Origin: Cellulomonas fimi | GTDB taxonomy: Bacteria; Actinomycetota; Actinomycetes; Actinomycetales; Cellulomonadaceae | DNA length: 64,000 nt | Assembly: GCF_028583725.1 (NCBI RefSeq) | Contig: NZ_CP110680.1 | Location: 1,302,001-1,366,000, forward strand | Direction: 5' to 3' | Shown: positions 35,156 through 42,402 of the stretch, one piece after another | Position numbering within the stretch: the first letter of the stretch is position 1 | Layout of the letters: each line of letters begins with the position of its first letter | Translations under genes and position numbers: made by a program | Notes under the pieces: model-generated | What the model saw: only the letters and a program-made list of their open reading frames with translations | The model's database searches: none | Told to the model about the DNA's origin: nothing

Positions 35156-35506
35156 GTGCGGCTCACGACGCTGCTCGACACCGTGAACCAGGGCGGATCT
35201 GGCGCCTGGCCTCCCACGGGCAGCACCGCGACCACCGACGACACCCAGTTCGACGCGCTCGTCGCCGACCTCATCCCGTGCCGCTCGCACGACCCGGAGC
35301 TGTGGTTCGCCGAGCAGACGGCGGTCGTGGAGCGCGCGAAGGCGCTCTGCCGGGAGTGCCCGCTCATGGAGGGCTGCCTCGCCGGCGCCATCGAGCGGGC
35401 CGAGCCCTGGGGCGTCTGGGGCGGTCAGGTCTTCATCGGCGGTGTGGTCGTCGCCACGAAGCGTGGCCGGGGACGCCCGCGGAAGAACCCGCTCCCGGCC
35501 GCGTGA
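35156..35506 (+). CDS. whiB7: WhiB-family Fe-S regulator WhiB7
   Basis: A 116-residue [4Fe-4S] regulator that binds SigA region 4 and activates intrinsic antibiotic-resistance genes. The cluster ligands are Cys42, Cys65, Cys68 and Cys74 (PCRSHDPELWF, CRECPLMEGC), followed by the WhiB turn EPWGVWGG (83-90) and the AT-hook KRGRGRPRKNP (102-112) that is diagnostic of WhiB7. The GTG at 35156 has AGGAGG seven to eight bases upstream. It lies downstream of uvrD2 with a long attenuated leader, as in mycobacteria. The C-terminal GGVVVATK stretch between the turn and the hook is slightly longer than I expect. Confidence 0.95.
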   Translation: MRLTTLLDTVNQGGSGAWPPTGSTATTDDTQFDALVADLIPCRSHDPELWFAEQTAVVERAKALCRECPLMEGCLAGAIERAEPWGVWGGQVFIGGVVVATKRGRGRPRKNPLPAA

Positions 35507-35512
35507 CCAGCA

Positions 35513-35545
35513 CGTGAGGCGCGCCCCACGCGGGGGCGCCTCACG
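35513..35545. terminator. Hairpin between whiB7 and the ThiF-like gene
   Basis: A 9-bp stem (35513-35521 with 35537-35545), extended by further C-G pairs with one mismatch, placed between the convergent stop codons at 35506 and 35567. It probably terminates transcription from both sides. Confidence 0.75.
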
Positions 35546-35566
35546 GTCGGACCTTCCGGCGACCGC

Positions 35567-36586
35567 TCAGGTCGTCGGCACCGGTACCCGTCCCACGACG
35601 GGCAGGGCGGTGCACCCGCAGTCCGGGTGCACCGCCCATTCGCGTACCCGGGGGACGGCGTCGGGCAGCCCGACCTCGTAGGTCGTCCCCGCGCGGGGGC
35701 GGGCGGTCCCGTCGAGGACCGTGAGGGCCACGGCCGCGGCCAGCGCCGCGCCGACGCCGGCGACGACGCCCACCTCCGGCCGGTCGGGCCGCCCGGGCGC
35801 ACCGACGAGCTGCGCGACGAGCGTCGGCCACACCGGGTCGGCGTCGGCGCGGTGCAGATCGAGGCAGCGCAGGCACGGGCCGTGGCCGGGGTCGACCAGA
35901 GGACCGACGACCGTGTCCGCCTCACGCACGACCACCGACAGGTGCGGGACGCCCGAGCCGACGAGCACCGCGGACCGTGCCGGGTCTGCGGCCCCGTGCT
36001 CGACCACGACGAGCAGGTCCGGCACGACGGCACCCTCGACGCTCACCCGCGGCGCGGCGTCGCGCAGCACGCGCGCGGCGACGACGTCGCGCCGTGTCCC
36101 GACGTCACCCCAGCGGTACCCGCCGACGCCGACGTCCGACGACCGCACCGGCCGGTCGTCGTCGAACAGCACCCGTCCCACGCCCGCCGCGGCGAGCGTG
36201 ACGGCGACGCCGAGACCGGTCGGGCCGAGGCCGACGACGCCGACGGTCCGCGTCGAGCGGGCGCGGACGAGCGCGGCGCCGTCGCCGTCGGGCAGCAGGA
36301 GGGACCAGACCGCCGCGTCCGCGGAGGCCGGGCCCTCGGCGCGGCGCCCGTCACCGGTCGCGGTGAGGCGGGCCGCCGTGAGGAGCGGCGCGACGTCGGC
36401 GAGGCCGGACCCGGCACCGGACCGCGGGCGGGGCGACGCCGCGCGGGTCGGGTCGTCCAGCTCGAGCAGCGCGCCGACCTCGGACGTCGTGAGGTCGGTC
36501 AGGCGCACAGCCCAGCGCGGGTCGGTGCCGACCTGCACCTCGGTGCCGCTGCGGCGCAGCACGCGCAGACCCGGACGCAGACGCAT
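35567..36586 (-). CDS. ThiF/E1-like protein resembling a TOMM leader-peptide-binding protein
   Basis: A 339-residue protein. The first 60 residues (MRLRPGLRVLRRSGTEVQVGTD, RWAVRLTDLTTSEVGALLEL) resemble the peptide-clamp start of thiazole/oxazole-modified microcin cyclodehydratase C-proteins. The centre has the E1-like nucleotide loop VGVVGLGPTGLGVAVTLAAAGVGRVLFDDDRPV, and later come CLRCLDLHR and HPDCGCT, two cysteine pairs that could bind zinc as in ThiF/MoeB relatives. The arginine and aspartate that adenylate in true E1 enzymes are not obvious, so catalysis is doubtful. GAGGAGGAG precedes the ATG. No peptide precursor or YcaO gene is visible nearby. Confidence 0.7.
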   Translation of the reverse strand: MRLRPGLRVLRRSGTEVQVGTDPRWAVRLTDLTTSEVGALLELDDPTRAASPRPRSGAGSGLADVAPLLTAARLTATGDGRRAEGPASADAAVWSLLLPDGDGAALVRARSTRTVGVVGLGPTGLGVAVTLAAAGVGRVLFDDDRPVRSSDVGVGGYRWGDVGTRRDVVAARVLRDAAPRVSVEGAVVPDLLVVVEHGAADPARSAVLVGSGVPHLSVVVREADTVVGPLVDPGHGPCLRCLDLHRADADPVWPTLVAQLVGAPGRPDRPEVGVVAGVGAALAAAVALTVLDGTARPRAGTTYEVGLPDAVPRVREWAVHPDCGCTALPVVGRVPVPTT

Positions 36587-36675
36587 GGGGCTCCTCCTCG
36601 ACGGTCGCGCCACTGTGGCACCGGCGGCCGTCGGACGGCGGACCTCGTCCACAGGCCCGAGGGCCCGGACGCACG

Positions 36676-36705
36676 AAGGGCGCCGTCCGACCGGACGGCG
36701 CCCTT
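36676..36705. terminator. Hairpin downstream of the DUF5679 gene
   Basis: A nearly perfect palindrome: 36676-36689 is complementary to 36692-36705, giving 13 usable pairs around a four-base loop. It is 15 bases beyond the DUF5679 stop on the minus strand and is likely its terminator. Confidence 0.75.
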
Positions 36706-36719
36706 TGAGAGGTGGGTGC

Positions 36720-36878
36720 TCAGGCCTTGCCGAGGATGCGGTTGAGCTTCGTCCCGCAGACCGGACACGTGGCCTTCGCCATGCGTCGCCCGGAGTCGGA
36801 CACGACGACCTCGCCCTCGGCCTCGCGCTTCTCCTTGCACTTCACGCAGTAGAACTCGCCTGCATAGGTCTCCGCCAT
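36720..36878 (-). CDS. DUF5679 small zinc-ribbon protein
   Basis: A 52-residue protein starting MAETYAGEFYCVKCKEKREAEG and ending ATCPVCGTKLNRILGKA. Two cysteine pairs, CVKC and CPVC, about 25 residues apart, make a zinc ribbon; I recognise the actinobacterial DUF5679 family. The ATG at 36878 is preceded by GAGGGAGGGA, a good ribosome-binding site, and is preferred over a start at 36905. Function is unknown; such ribbons usually bind nucleic acid or ribosomes. Confidence 0.88.
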   Translation of the reverse strand: MAETYAGEFYCVKCKEKREAEGEVVVSDSGRRMAKATCPVCGTKLNRILGKA

Positions 36879-37073
36879 CGGGGTCCCTCCCTCGGTCTCG
36901 TGCACCGGACCGGGGGACGGTGCCGGCGGCCGGCCGCGGTCCCGACGGGTGCGCCCGAGCGTCGTCCACAGTAGCGGCGCACGACCCCGCCGACCCCGTG
37001 ATCATGCGGAACACGCCGCGCGCGACCGGGTGAAGAGCGGGACGGGCTCGCCCGGGAGGGCTAGCGTGCAGGT

Positions 37074-37793
37074 GTGCAGCCCACGGACGACCTGTCGCAG
37101 GTCGAGGTCCGCCGTTCGCGCCGGCGTGCGCGCACGGTGACGGCGTGGCGCGAGGGCGAGCGGACCATCGTCGCGATCCCCGCCCGGTTCACGCGGGCGC
37201 AGGAGCACGAGTGGGTCCGCCGGATGATGACGCGGCTCGCTGCGCAGGAGCGTCGTCGCCGCCCGTCGGACGAGGAGCTCGCGACCCGCGCGGCCGACCT
37301 GTCGACCCGTTACCTGGGCGGGCGTGCCCGGCCCACGAGCGTCGCGTGGTCGAGCAACCAGGGGCGCCGGTGGGGGTCGTGCACGCCGAGCGACGGGACG
37401 ATCCGGCTCTCCGACCGGCTGCGCGGGATGCCGCGGTGGGTCGTCGACTACGTGCTGCTCCACGAGCTCGCGCACCTGCTCCACGCGGGGCACGGGCCCG
37501 AGTTCTGGGCGGAGCTCGACGCCTACCCGCGGACGCAGCGGGCCCGCGGGTTCCTCGAGGGGGTCGCGTACGCGAGCGACCGCAGCGGGGCCGACGAGCC
37601 GTCCGGCGTCGACGGCGAGGCGCCCACGGCCGTGGACGACGCGGTCGACGACGACGCGGCCGCGATCGAGGCGACCGACGTCGCCGTCGCGCTCGAGCCG
37701 GCGGACGACGTCGAGCCCGCCGACGGTGCCCACGCCCTGGGCGGCTCGGGCGCGGTCGCGCTGGCCGACCCCGCGCGGCGCACGCGGGGCTGA
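37074..37793 (+). CDS. YgjP/DUF45 (SprT-like) metallopeptidase family protein
   Basis: A 239-residue protein with the YgjP-like zinc-peptidase motif VDYVLLHELAHLLHAGHGPEFW, containing HExxH and a third ligand His in GHGPEFW, preceded by the family signature SSNQGRRWGSCTPSDGTIRLS. The last 75 residues are a strongly acidic Ala/Asp/Glu tail with no fold. TAGCGT lies six bases before the GTG at 37074. It is divergent from DUF5679 and ends four bases from the stop of the convergent DUF2342 gene. In mycobacteria a related gene lies near whiB7. Confidence 0.9.
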   Translation: MQPTDDLSQVEVRRSRRRARTVTAWREGERTIVAIPARFTRAQEHEWVRRMMTRLAAQERRRRPSDEELATRAADLSTRYLGGRARPTSVAWSSNQGRRWGSCTPSDGTIRLSDRLRGMPRWVVDYVLLHELAHLLHAGHGPEFWAELDAYPRTQRARGFLEGVAYASDRSGADEPSGVDGEAPTAVDDAVDDDAAAIEATDVAVALEPADDVEPADGAHALGGSGAVALADPARRTRG

Positions 37794-37797
37794 CCGC

Positions 37798-39246
37798 TCA
37801 GCGGGCGGGCGGCTCCTGGGGCCCGGCCTCGTCCGTCGGGCCGGCCGTCGGGCCGTCCGCGGGCCGGTCGGTGGCGTCGCCGAGGATCTGGGCGAGCGCG
37901 CGGTCGACCTCGGCCGTCTCGTCGACGGCGGCCGCGCGACGGGCCGCGTAGCCCGCGGGGTCGTCGAGGTCCTGCGTGGTCGGCAGCAGGTCCGGGTGGT
38001 CCCACACGGCGTCGCGCGCGGACGCGCCGCCGTCGCGCGTGATCTGCGCCCACAGCGCGGCGGCATCGCGCAGCCGGCGGGGGCGCAGCTCGAGGCCGAC
38101 GAGGTTCGCGAACGTCTGCTCGGCGGGGCCGCCCGCGGCACGACGTCGGCGGACCATCTCGCGCAGCGGCACGGTGTGCGGGAGGTGGGCGATCGCGGCG
38201 GCGGCCGTCACCTCGTCGACCCAGCCCTCGACGAGCGCCAGCGCCGTCTCGAGCCGCTCGAGCGCGGCCTGCTGCTCGGGCGTCGTGTGCGGTGCGAAGA
38301 CCCCGCCCGACAGCGCCTCCTGCAGGGCGGCGGCGTCGGTCGGGTCGATCGAGCTCACCGCCTCCTCGAGCTGGTCGACGTCGATCGTGATGCCGCGCGC
38401 GTACGCCTCGACCGTCGACATGAGGTGCGCGCGCAGCCACGGCACGTGCGTGAACAGGCGGGTCGCGGCGGCCTCGCGGAGCGCGAGGAACAGGCGGACC
38501 TCGTCGAGCGGCGCGTCGAGTCCTTCCGCGAACGCGTCGACGTTCGCGGGGACGAGCGCGGGCGCGGGCGCGTCGAGCAAGGGCAGACCGATGTCGGTCG
38601 TGCCGAAGACCTCGCGCGCGAGCGTCCCGGCGCCCTGGCCGACCTGCATGCCGAACACCGCGGAGCCGAGCTGGCGCAGCAGGTGCGACGGGTCGAGGCC
38701 GCCCGGCAGCGCGCCGGCCGCCTCCTCCGGGAGGCTCGCGCCGAGCGCCTGCACGAGCGCACCCGACAGCGACGCGGCGACCGGCTCGGTGAGCGTGCGC
38801 CACGTCGGGAGGGTCGCCTCGACCCACTCCGCGCGGCTCCACGCGTGCGGGGTGCCCGACGAGGGCGGGAGGTCGGTCACGGCGTCGAGCCACAGCTCGG
38901 CGACCGAGAGCGCGTCGAGCACGTCACGGGCGCGCCCGGGGGAGAGAGCCGGGTCGCCCCCGACGGACGCCTGCTGGCGCGCCAGGTCGTGCGCCATCTG
39001 CCAGTTCACCGGGTCGTCGCCGGCCGCGGCCAGCAGGCGCTGCACCTGCGCGACGGCCTGCTCGACGAGCCGCGGGTCGTCGGGGAGCCCCGACGCGGAC
39101 GCCATCTGGGCGGGGTCGAACCCGCGCTCGCGCATCTCGCGGATGGCCGCGTCCGCGCCGTCGCCCAGCATGGCCCGGAGCATCTGCTCCCAGGCGGGGA
39201 CCTCAGGCCCGTCGGGCCCGGGCACGGCGGGGTTGTCGGGGCTCAC
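37798..39246 (-). CDS. Zinc-dependent metalloprotease family protein (DUF2342)
   Basis: A 482-residue protein of the actinobacterial DUF2342 family (Rv3195 type, as I recall). Recognisable stretches: QMLRAMLGDGADAAIREMRERGFDP at the start, VNWQMAHDLARQQA, AVFGMQVGQGAGTLAREVFGTTDIGLPL and RLFLALREAAATRLFTHVPWLRAHLMSTVEAYARGITID. No classical HExxH is visible, so the protease name rests on the family label rather than on a motif. The GTG at 39246 has AGGAGG seven bases upstream. It is divergent from the NAD-epimerase-like gene and precedes the PDZ/Lon and UPF0182 genes on the other strand. Confidence 0.88.
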   Translation of the reverse strand: MSPDNPAVPGPDGPEVPAWEQMLRAMLGDGADAAIREMRERGFDPAQMASASGLPDDPRLVEQAVAQVQRLLAAAGDDPVNWQMAHDLARQQASVGGDPALSPGRARDVLDALSVAELWLDAVTDLPPSSGTPHAWSRAEWVEATLPTWRTLTEPVAASLSGALVQALGASLPEEAAGALPGGLDPSHLLRQLGSAVFGMQVGQGAGTLAREVFGTTDIGLPLLDAPAPALVPANVDAFAEGLDAPLDEVRLFLALREAAATRLFTHVPWLRAHLMSTVEAYARGITIDVDQLEEAVSSIDPTDAAALQEALSGGVFAPHTTPEQQAALERLETALALVEGWVDEVTAAAAIAHLPHTVPLREMVRRRRAAGGPAEQTFANLVGLELRPRRLRDAAALWAQITRDGGASARDAVWDHPDLLPTTQDLDDPAGYAARRAAAVDETAEVDRALAQILGDATDRPADGPTAGPTDEAGPQEPPAR

Positions 39247-39314
39247 GGGGACCTCCTGCGACGATGGGGCCGGCGGGATCCACGGTAACCACGCAGGACA
39301 GGAACGAGGGACGG

Positions 39315-40460
39315 GTGGACGGGCAGGTTCGCTCAGGGCGCACGGACGCGTCCGGGACGGGGTCGGCGCGCGCGGCGAGGCGCGGCGCGTCGACCGCGCG
39401 CGCCCCCCGGCGGAAGGCCGCCGCAGGTGCGGAGCCTGCCGCGCCCGCCGCGGACCGGACCGACCGGGTGGTCGTCGTCGGGTCGGGGCCGGTCGCGGTC
39501 GCGGCCCTCGCGGCGTGGGACGGTGCCCGGTCCGTCGAGGTCCTGCCCGAGCGCGAGCCGCAGTCGGCGCTCGCGGGCGCGGACGTCGTGGTCCTCGTGT
39601 CCCACGCGGCCGACCTCGCGCAGCACGCCGGTGTCGCACCGCGGGACCGGCGGTCGGCGGCCGTCGCGGTCGCGCAGCACACGCTCGCGGCGGCGCGCGC
39701 GGTCGGCGTGCGGCACGTCGTCGTGGTGACCTCCGCCGTCGTGCACGGCGCGTGGCCCGACCGGCCCGTGGTGCACGACGACGACCCGCTGCCGACGGGC
39801 GCCGACGCACCCCGTGACGGGCTGGTCGGCGACCTCGCGGCGGTCGAGGCGGTCGTCGCGCGCGCGGCCCGGCGGCGCACGCCCCTGGTCACGGTCCTGC
39901 GGCCCGCGGCGATCGTCGGTCCGGGCGTCGACACGTTCGTCACGCGGCACTTCGAGGCCCCGCGCCTGCTGACGGTCCGCGGGGCCGTGCGGCAGTGGCA
40001 GCTCGTGCACGTCGACGACGTCGCGTCGGCGGCGAGGTTCGCCGTCGACCACCGCCTGACGGGCGCGCTCACGGTCGGCGCGCCCGACGTCCTGTCGCCG
40101 TCGCAGGTCGAGGCCGCGGCGGGGATGCGTCGGGTCGAGCTCGCGGCCGCGACCGCCTTCGGCACCGCCGAGCGGCTGCACCGCGTGGGCGTCCTCCCGT
40201 CGCCGGCGTCCGAGCTCGCGTTCGTCGTCTACCCGTGGACGGTCGCCGCCGACCGCCTGACCGCGGCCGGGTGGTCGGCGCGCTGGTCGAGCCCCGAGTG
40301 CCTCGACGTGCTGCTCGAGGGCGTGCAGGGCCGCGTCGCGGTCGCGGGACGCCGGATGGGCTCGCGCGACGCGGCGGCGCTCGGGGCGGCGGGGGCCGCC
40401 GTCGCCCTCATCGGCACCGCCGCCGTCTGGCGGCAGGCGCGGGCCCGGCGTCGCGGCTGA
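39315..40460 (+). CDS. NAD-dependent epimerase/dehydratase-like (atypical SDR) membrane-tethered protein
   Basis: A 381-residue protein with an Arg/Ala-rich start, a Rossmann-like domain (VVVVGSGPVAVAALAAWDG, DVVVLVSHAADLAQH, VRHVVVVTSAVVHGAW, LVTVLRPAAIVGPGVDTFV, WQLVHVDDVASAARFAVDH) and one hydrophobic helix near the C-terminus (LGAAGAAVALIGTAAVW). The catalytic YxxxK of classical epimerases is missing, so it is probably an NAD-binding-like protein of unknown activity. The GTG at 39315 is preferred because an ATG at 39264 would lie only 17 bases from the divergent start; this choice is uncertain. The PDZ/Lon gene follows after 43 bases. Confidence 0.72.
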   Translation: MDGQVRSGRTDASGTGSARAARRGASTARAPRRKAAAGAEPAAPAADRTDRVVVVGSGPVAVAALAAWDGARSVEVLPEREPQSALAGADVVVLVSHAADLAQHAGVAPRDRRSAAVAVAQHTLAAARAVGVRHVVVVTSAVVHGAWPDRPVVHDDDPLPTGADAPRDGLVGDLAAVEAVVARAARRRTPLVTVLRPAAIVGPGVDTFVTRHFEAPRLLTVRGAVRQWQLVHVDDVASAARFAVDHRLTGALTVGAPDVLSPSQVEAAAGMRRVELAAATAFGTAERLHRVGVLPSPASELAFVVYPWTVAADRLTAAGWSARWSSPECLDVLLEGVQGRVAVAGRRMGSRDAAALGAAGAAVALIGTAAVWRQARARRRG

Positions 40461-40503
40461 GCGCCGTCGGTGGCACACATCCGGGTAGGGGATGATCGGC
40501 TCC

Positions 40504-41637
40504 GTGCTCGACGCCACCGACCCGCTGCCCGACGACGACGAGCAGCCCGCCCCGCGGCCGCTGTCGCCGCGCGCCGTCACGACGACGACGTCGCTGCTGG
40601 CCGGAGCGACGCTGCTCGCGGTGCTCGTCGTGCTGCCCACGCCCTACGCGGTCAACAGCCCCGGGCCGACGCGCGACGTCCTCGGCGAGCACGCGGGCAC
40701 CCCCATGATCGAGATCTCCGGGGCGGAGACGCACGAGTCCACGGGCGAGCTGCGGCTCACGACCGTGTCGAGCACCGGCGGCCCCGGGTACCCGTCGAGC
40801 ATCTTCGGCGTCCTCGGCGGCTGGGTCGCCGAGTCGTCCGTCGTGCTGCCCGTCGAGCAGGTGTACCCGCCGGACGTGTCGCAGGAGCAGATCGACGAGT
40901 CCAACCAGGCCGAGATGGTGTCGTCGCAGGAGGACGCGACCGTCGCGGCGCTCACCGAGCTCGGCTACGAGGTCCCGGCCACGCTGCTCGTCGCGGGCAC
41001 CGTCGAGGGGACCGACGCGGAGGGCAAGCTCGAGGAGAACGACCTGCTCGTCGGCTTCGACGGCGAGCCGCTGCCGGACTACCAGTCGCTCGTCGACGCG
41101 CTCGCGGACGTGCAGCCGGGCGACACCGTCACGCTCACCGTGCAGCGGCACGGGCAGGACGTCGACGTCGAGGTCGTCACGAGCGAGCGGGAGGGCGGCG
41201 GCGCGCAGATCGGCGTGCTCATCGACCCGACGTTCGACATGCCCGTCGACGTGACGATCAGCATCGACGACATCGGTGGCCCCAGCGCGGGCACGATGTT
41301 CGCGCTCGGCATCATCGACAAGCTCACGCCCGAGGACGAGGCCGACGGCGAGGTCATCGCCGGCACGGGGACGATGGACGTGACGGGTGCCGTCGGGCCG
41401 ATCGGCGGCATCCGGCAGAAGCTCGCCGGGGCGAAGCGCGACGGAGCGGACTGGTTCCTCGCCCCCGACCGCAACTGCGACGAGGTCATCGGGCACGTGC
41501 CCGACGGGCTGCGCGTCGTGAGCGTCGCGACGCTGCACGAGGCGCGCGTGGCGATGGAGGCGATCGGCGCGGGCGAGGCCGACGACCTGCCGACGTGCAC
41601 GCAGGACGCCACGACGCCCGGACCGGCCGCGGGCTGA
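40504..41637 (+). CDS. PDZ-domain S16 (Lon-type) serine protease, membrane-anchored
   Basis: A 377-residue protein with one N-terminal membrane helix (TTSLLAGATLLAVLVVLPTPY), a PDZ domain around residues 150-225 (LEENDLLVGFDGEPLPDYQSLVDAL) and a Lon-type proteolytic domain. The catalytic dyad is visible: Ser in GGPSAGTMFALGII and Lys in GGIRQKLAGAKRDGADWFLAP. The extracytoplasmic location and absence of an ATPase distinguish it from Lon; Rv3194c is the mycobacterial counterpart. GATGAT lies seven bases before the GTG at 40504; an ATG at 40492 is an alternative giving four more residues. It precedes UPF0182 after the intervening PPA1309 gene. Confidence 0.92.
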   Translation: MLDATDPLPDDDEQPAPRPLSPRAVTTTTSLLAGATLLAVLVVLPTPYAVNSPGPTRDVLGEHAGTPMIEISGAETHESTGELRLTTVSSTGGPGYPSSIFGVLGGWVAESSVVLPVEQVYPPDVSQEQIDESNQAEMVSSQEDATVAALTELGYEVPATLLVAGTVEGTDAEGKLEENDLLVGFDGEPLPDYQSLVDALADVQPGDTVTLTVQRHGQDVDVEVVTSEREGGGAQIGVLIDPTFDMPVDVTISIDDIGGPSAGTMFALGIIDKLTPEDEADGEVIAGTGTMDVTGAVGPIGGIRQKLAGAKRDGADWFLAPDRNCDEVIGHVPDGLRVVSVATLHEARVAMEAIGAGEADDLPTCTQDATTPGPAAG

Positions 41638-41645
41638 CGACCTGG

Positions 41646-41663
41646 CCGGCGGCCCGCCGCCGG
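41646..41663. terminator. Short GC-rich hairpin between convergent PDZ/Lon and PPA1309 genes
   Basis: CCGGCGGC (41646-41653) is complementary to GCCGCCGG (41656-41663), allowing seven pairs with a four-base loop, eight bases after the PDZ/Lon stop. Weaker than the other hairpins in the window but correctly placed. Confidence 0.45.
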
Positions 41664-41709
41664 GCGCCCGGGCCGTCGCCCTCCCGCGTCGGACGGGCGT
41701 CGAGGACGC

Positions 41710-42267
41710 TCAGTCGAGCGTCGAGCGCAGCGCCGACACCAGGCCCGGCACGAGGTCCGGGCCCTGACCGACCTGGTCGTCCGCGTCGTGCTCGCGGGAC
41801 CGCACCGCGCACCACGCCGGCCCGTCGCGCAGCACGCCGACCGCGAGCCGCACGTCGGCGCGGTCGGGGTGCGCGAGCAGGTACGCGAGCGCCGCGTCCG
41901 GGTCCTGCGGCATGTCGGCCTCGGCGGCGGGCGGCAGGACGACGCGCTCCACGGTCACGGCGACCCCGTCGACGGCGTCGGGCCACGAGAGGCCCGCGAG
42001 CAGCGTCTCGAGGTCCGGCGCCGACGGCAGCCCCTCCTGCTCGACGGACGTGAGGTGCCACGGGTCGGCGGCCGCCGCGTCGAGCACGTCGTGCGTCAGC
42101 TGGTCCGCCAGGCCGGGCTCGGTCGCGAGCGCGGACTGCGTCCTGACCAGCGCGAACACCCGCACCGGTGCGTCCCACCCGGCGGTGGCGACGTGGTGCT
42201 CGACCTCGCGGACGGCGTCGGCGAGCGCGCGCTCGCCCGGGTGCGGTGCGGTGGGGGGCTGTGTCAC
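41710..42267 (-). CDS. PPA1309 family protein
   Basis: A 185-residue protein matching the actinobacterial PPA1309 family as I recall it: ALADAVREVEHHVATAGWDAPVRVFALVRTQSAL at the start, then VLDAAAADPWHLTSVEQEGLP, WPDAVDGVAVTVERVVLPP and VRLAVGVLRDGPAWCAVR. No catalytic motif or membrane segment is apparent and function is unknown. GACCAT lies six bases before the GTG at 42267. It is divergent from UPF0182, its usual neighbour. Confidence 0.87.
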   Translation of the reverse strand: MTQPPTAPHPGERALADAVREVEHHVATAGWDAPVRVFALVRTQSALATEPGLADQLTHDVLDAAAADPWHLTSVEQEGLPSAPDLETLLAGLSWPDAVDGVAVTVERVVLPPAAEADMPQDPDAALAYLLAHPDRADVRLAVGVLRDGPAWCAVRSREHDADDQVGQGPDLVPGLVSALRSTLD

Positions 42268-42402
42268 CGGACCATGGTCGCACCCGTGTGGGAACCTGAG
42301 CCTCGAGCAGCACGTTCACACCGGCGAGCGGTCCGCGCGTGCGCGTGCCGCCCGGCCGTGGTCCGCCGCGGTCAGCCAGCCCGACGACGACGAGGACGCT
42401 CC

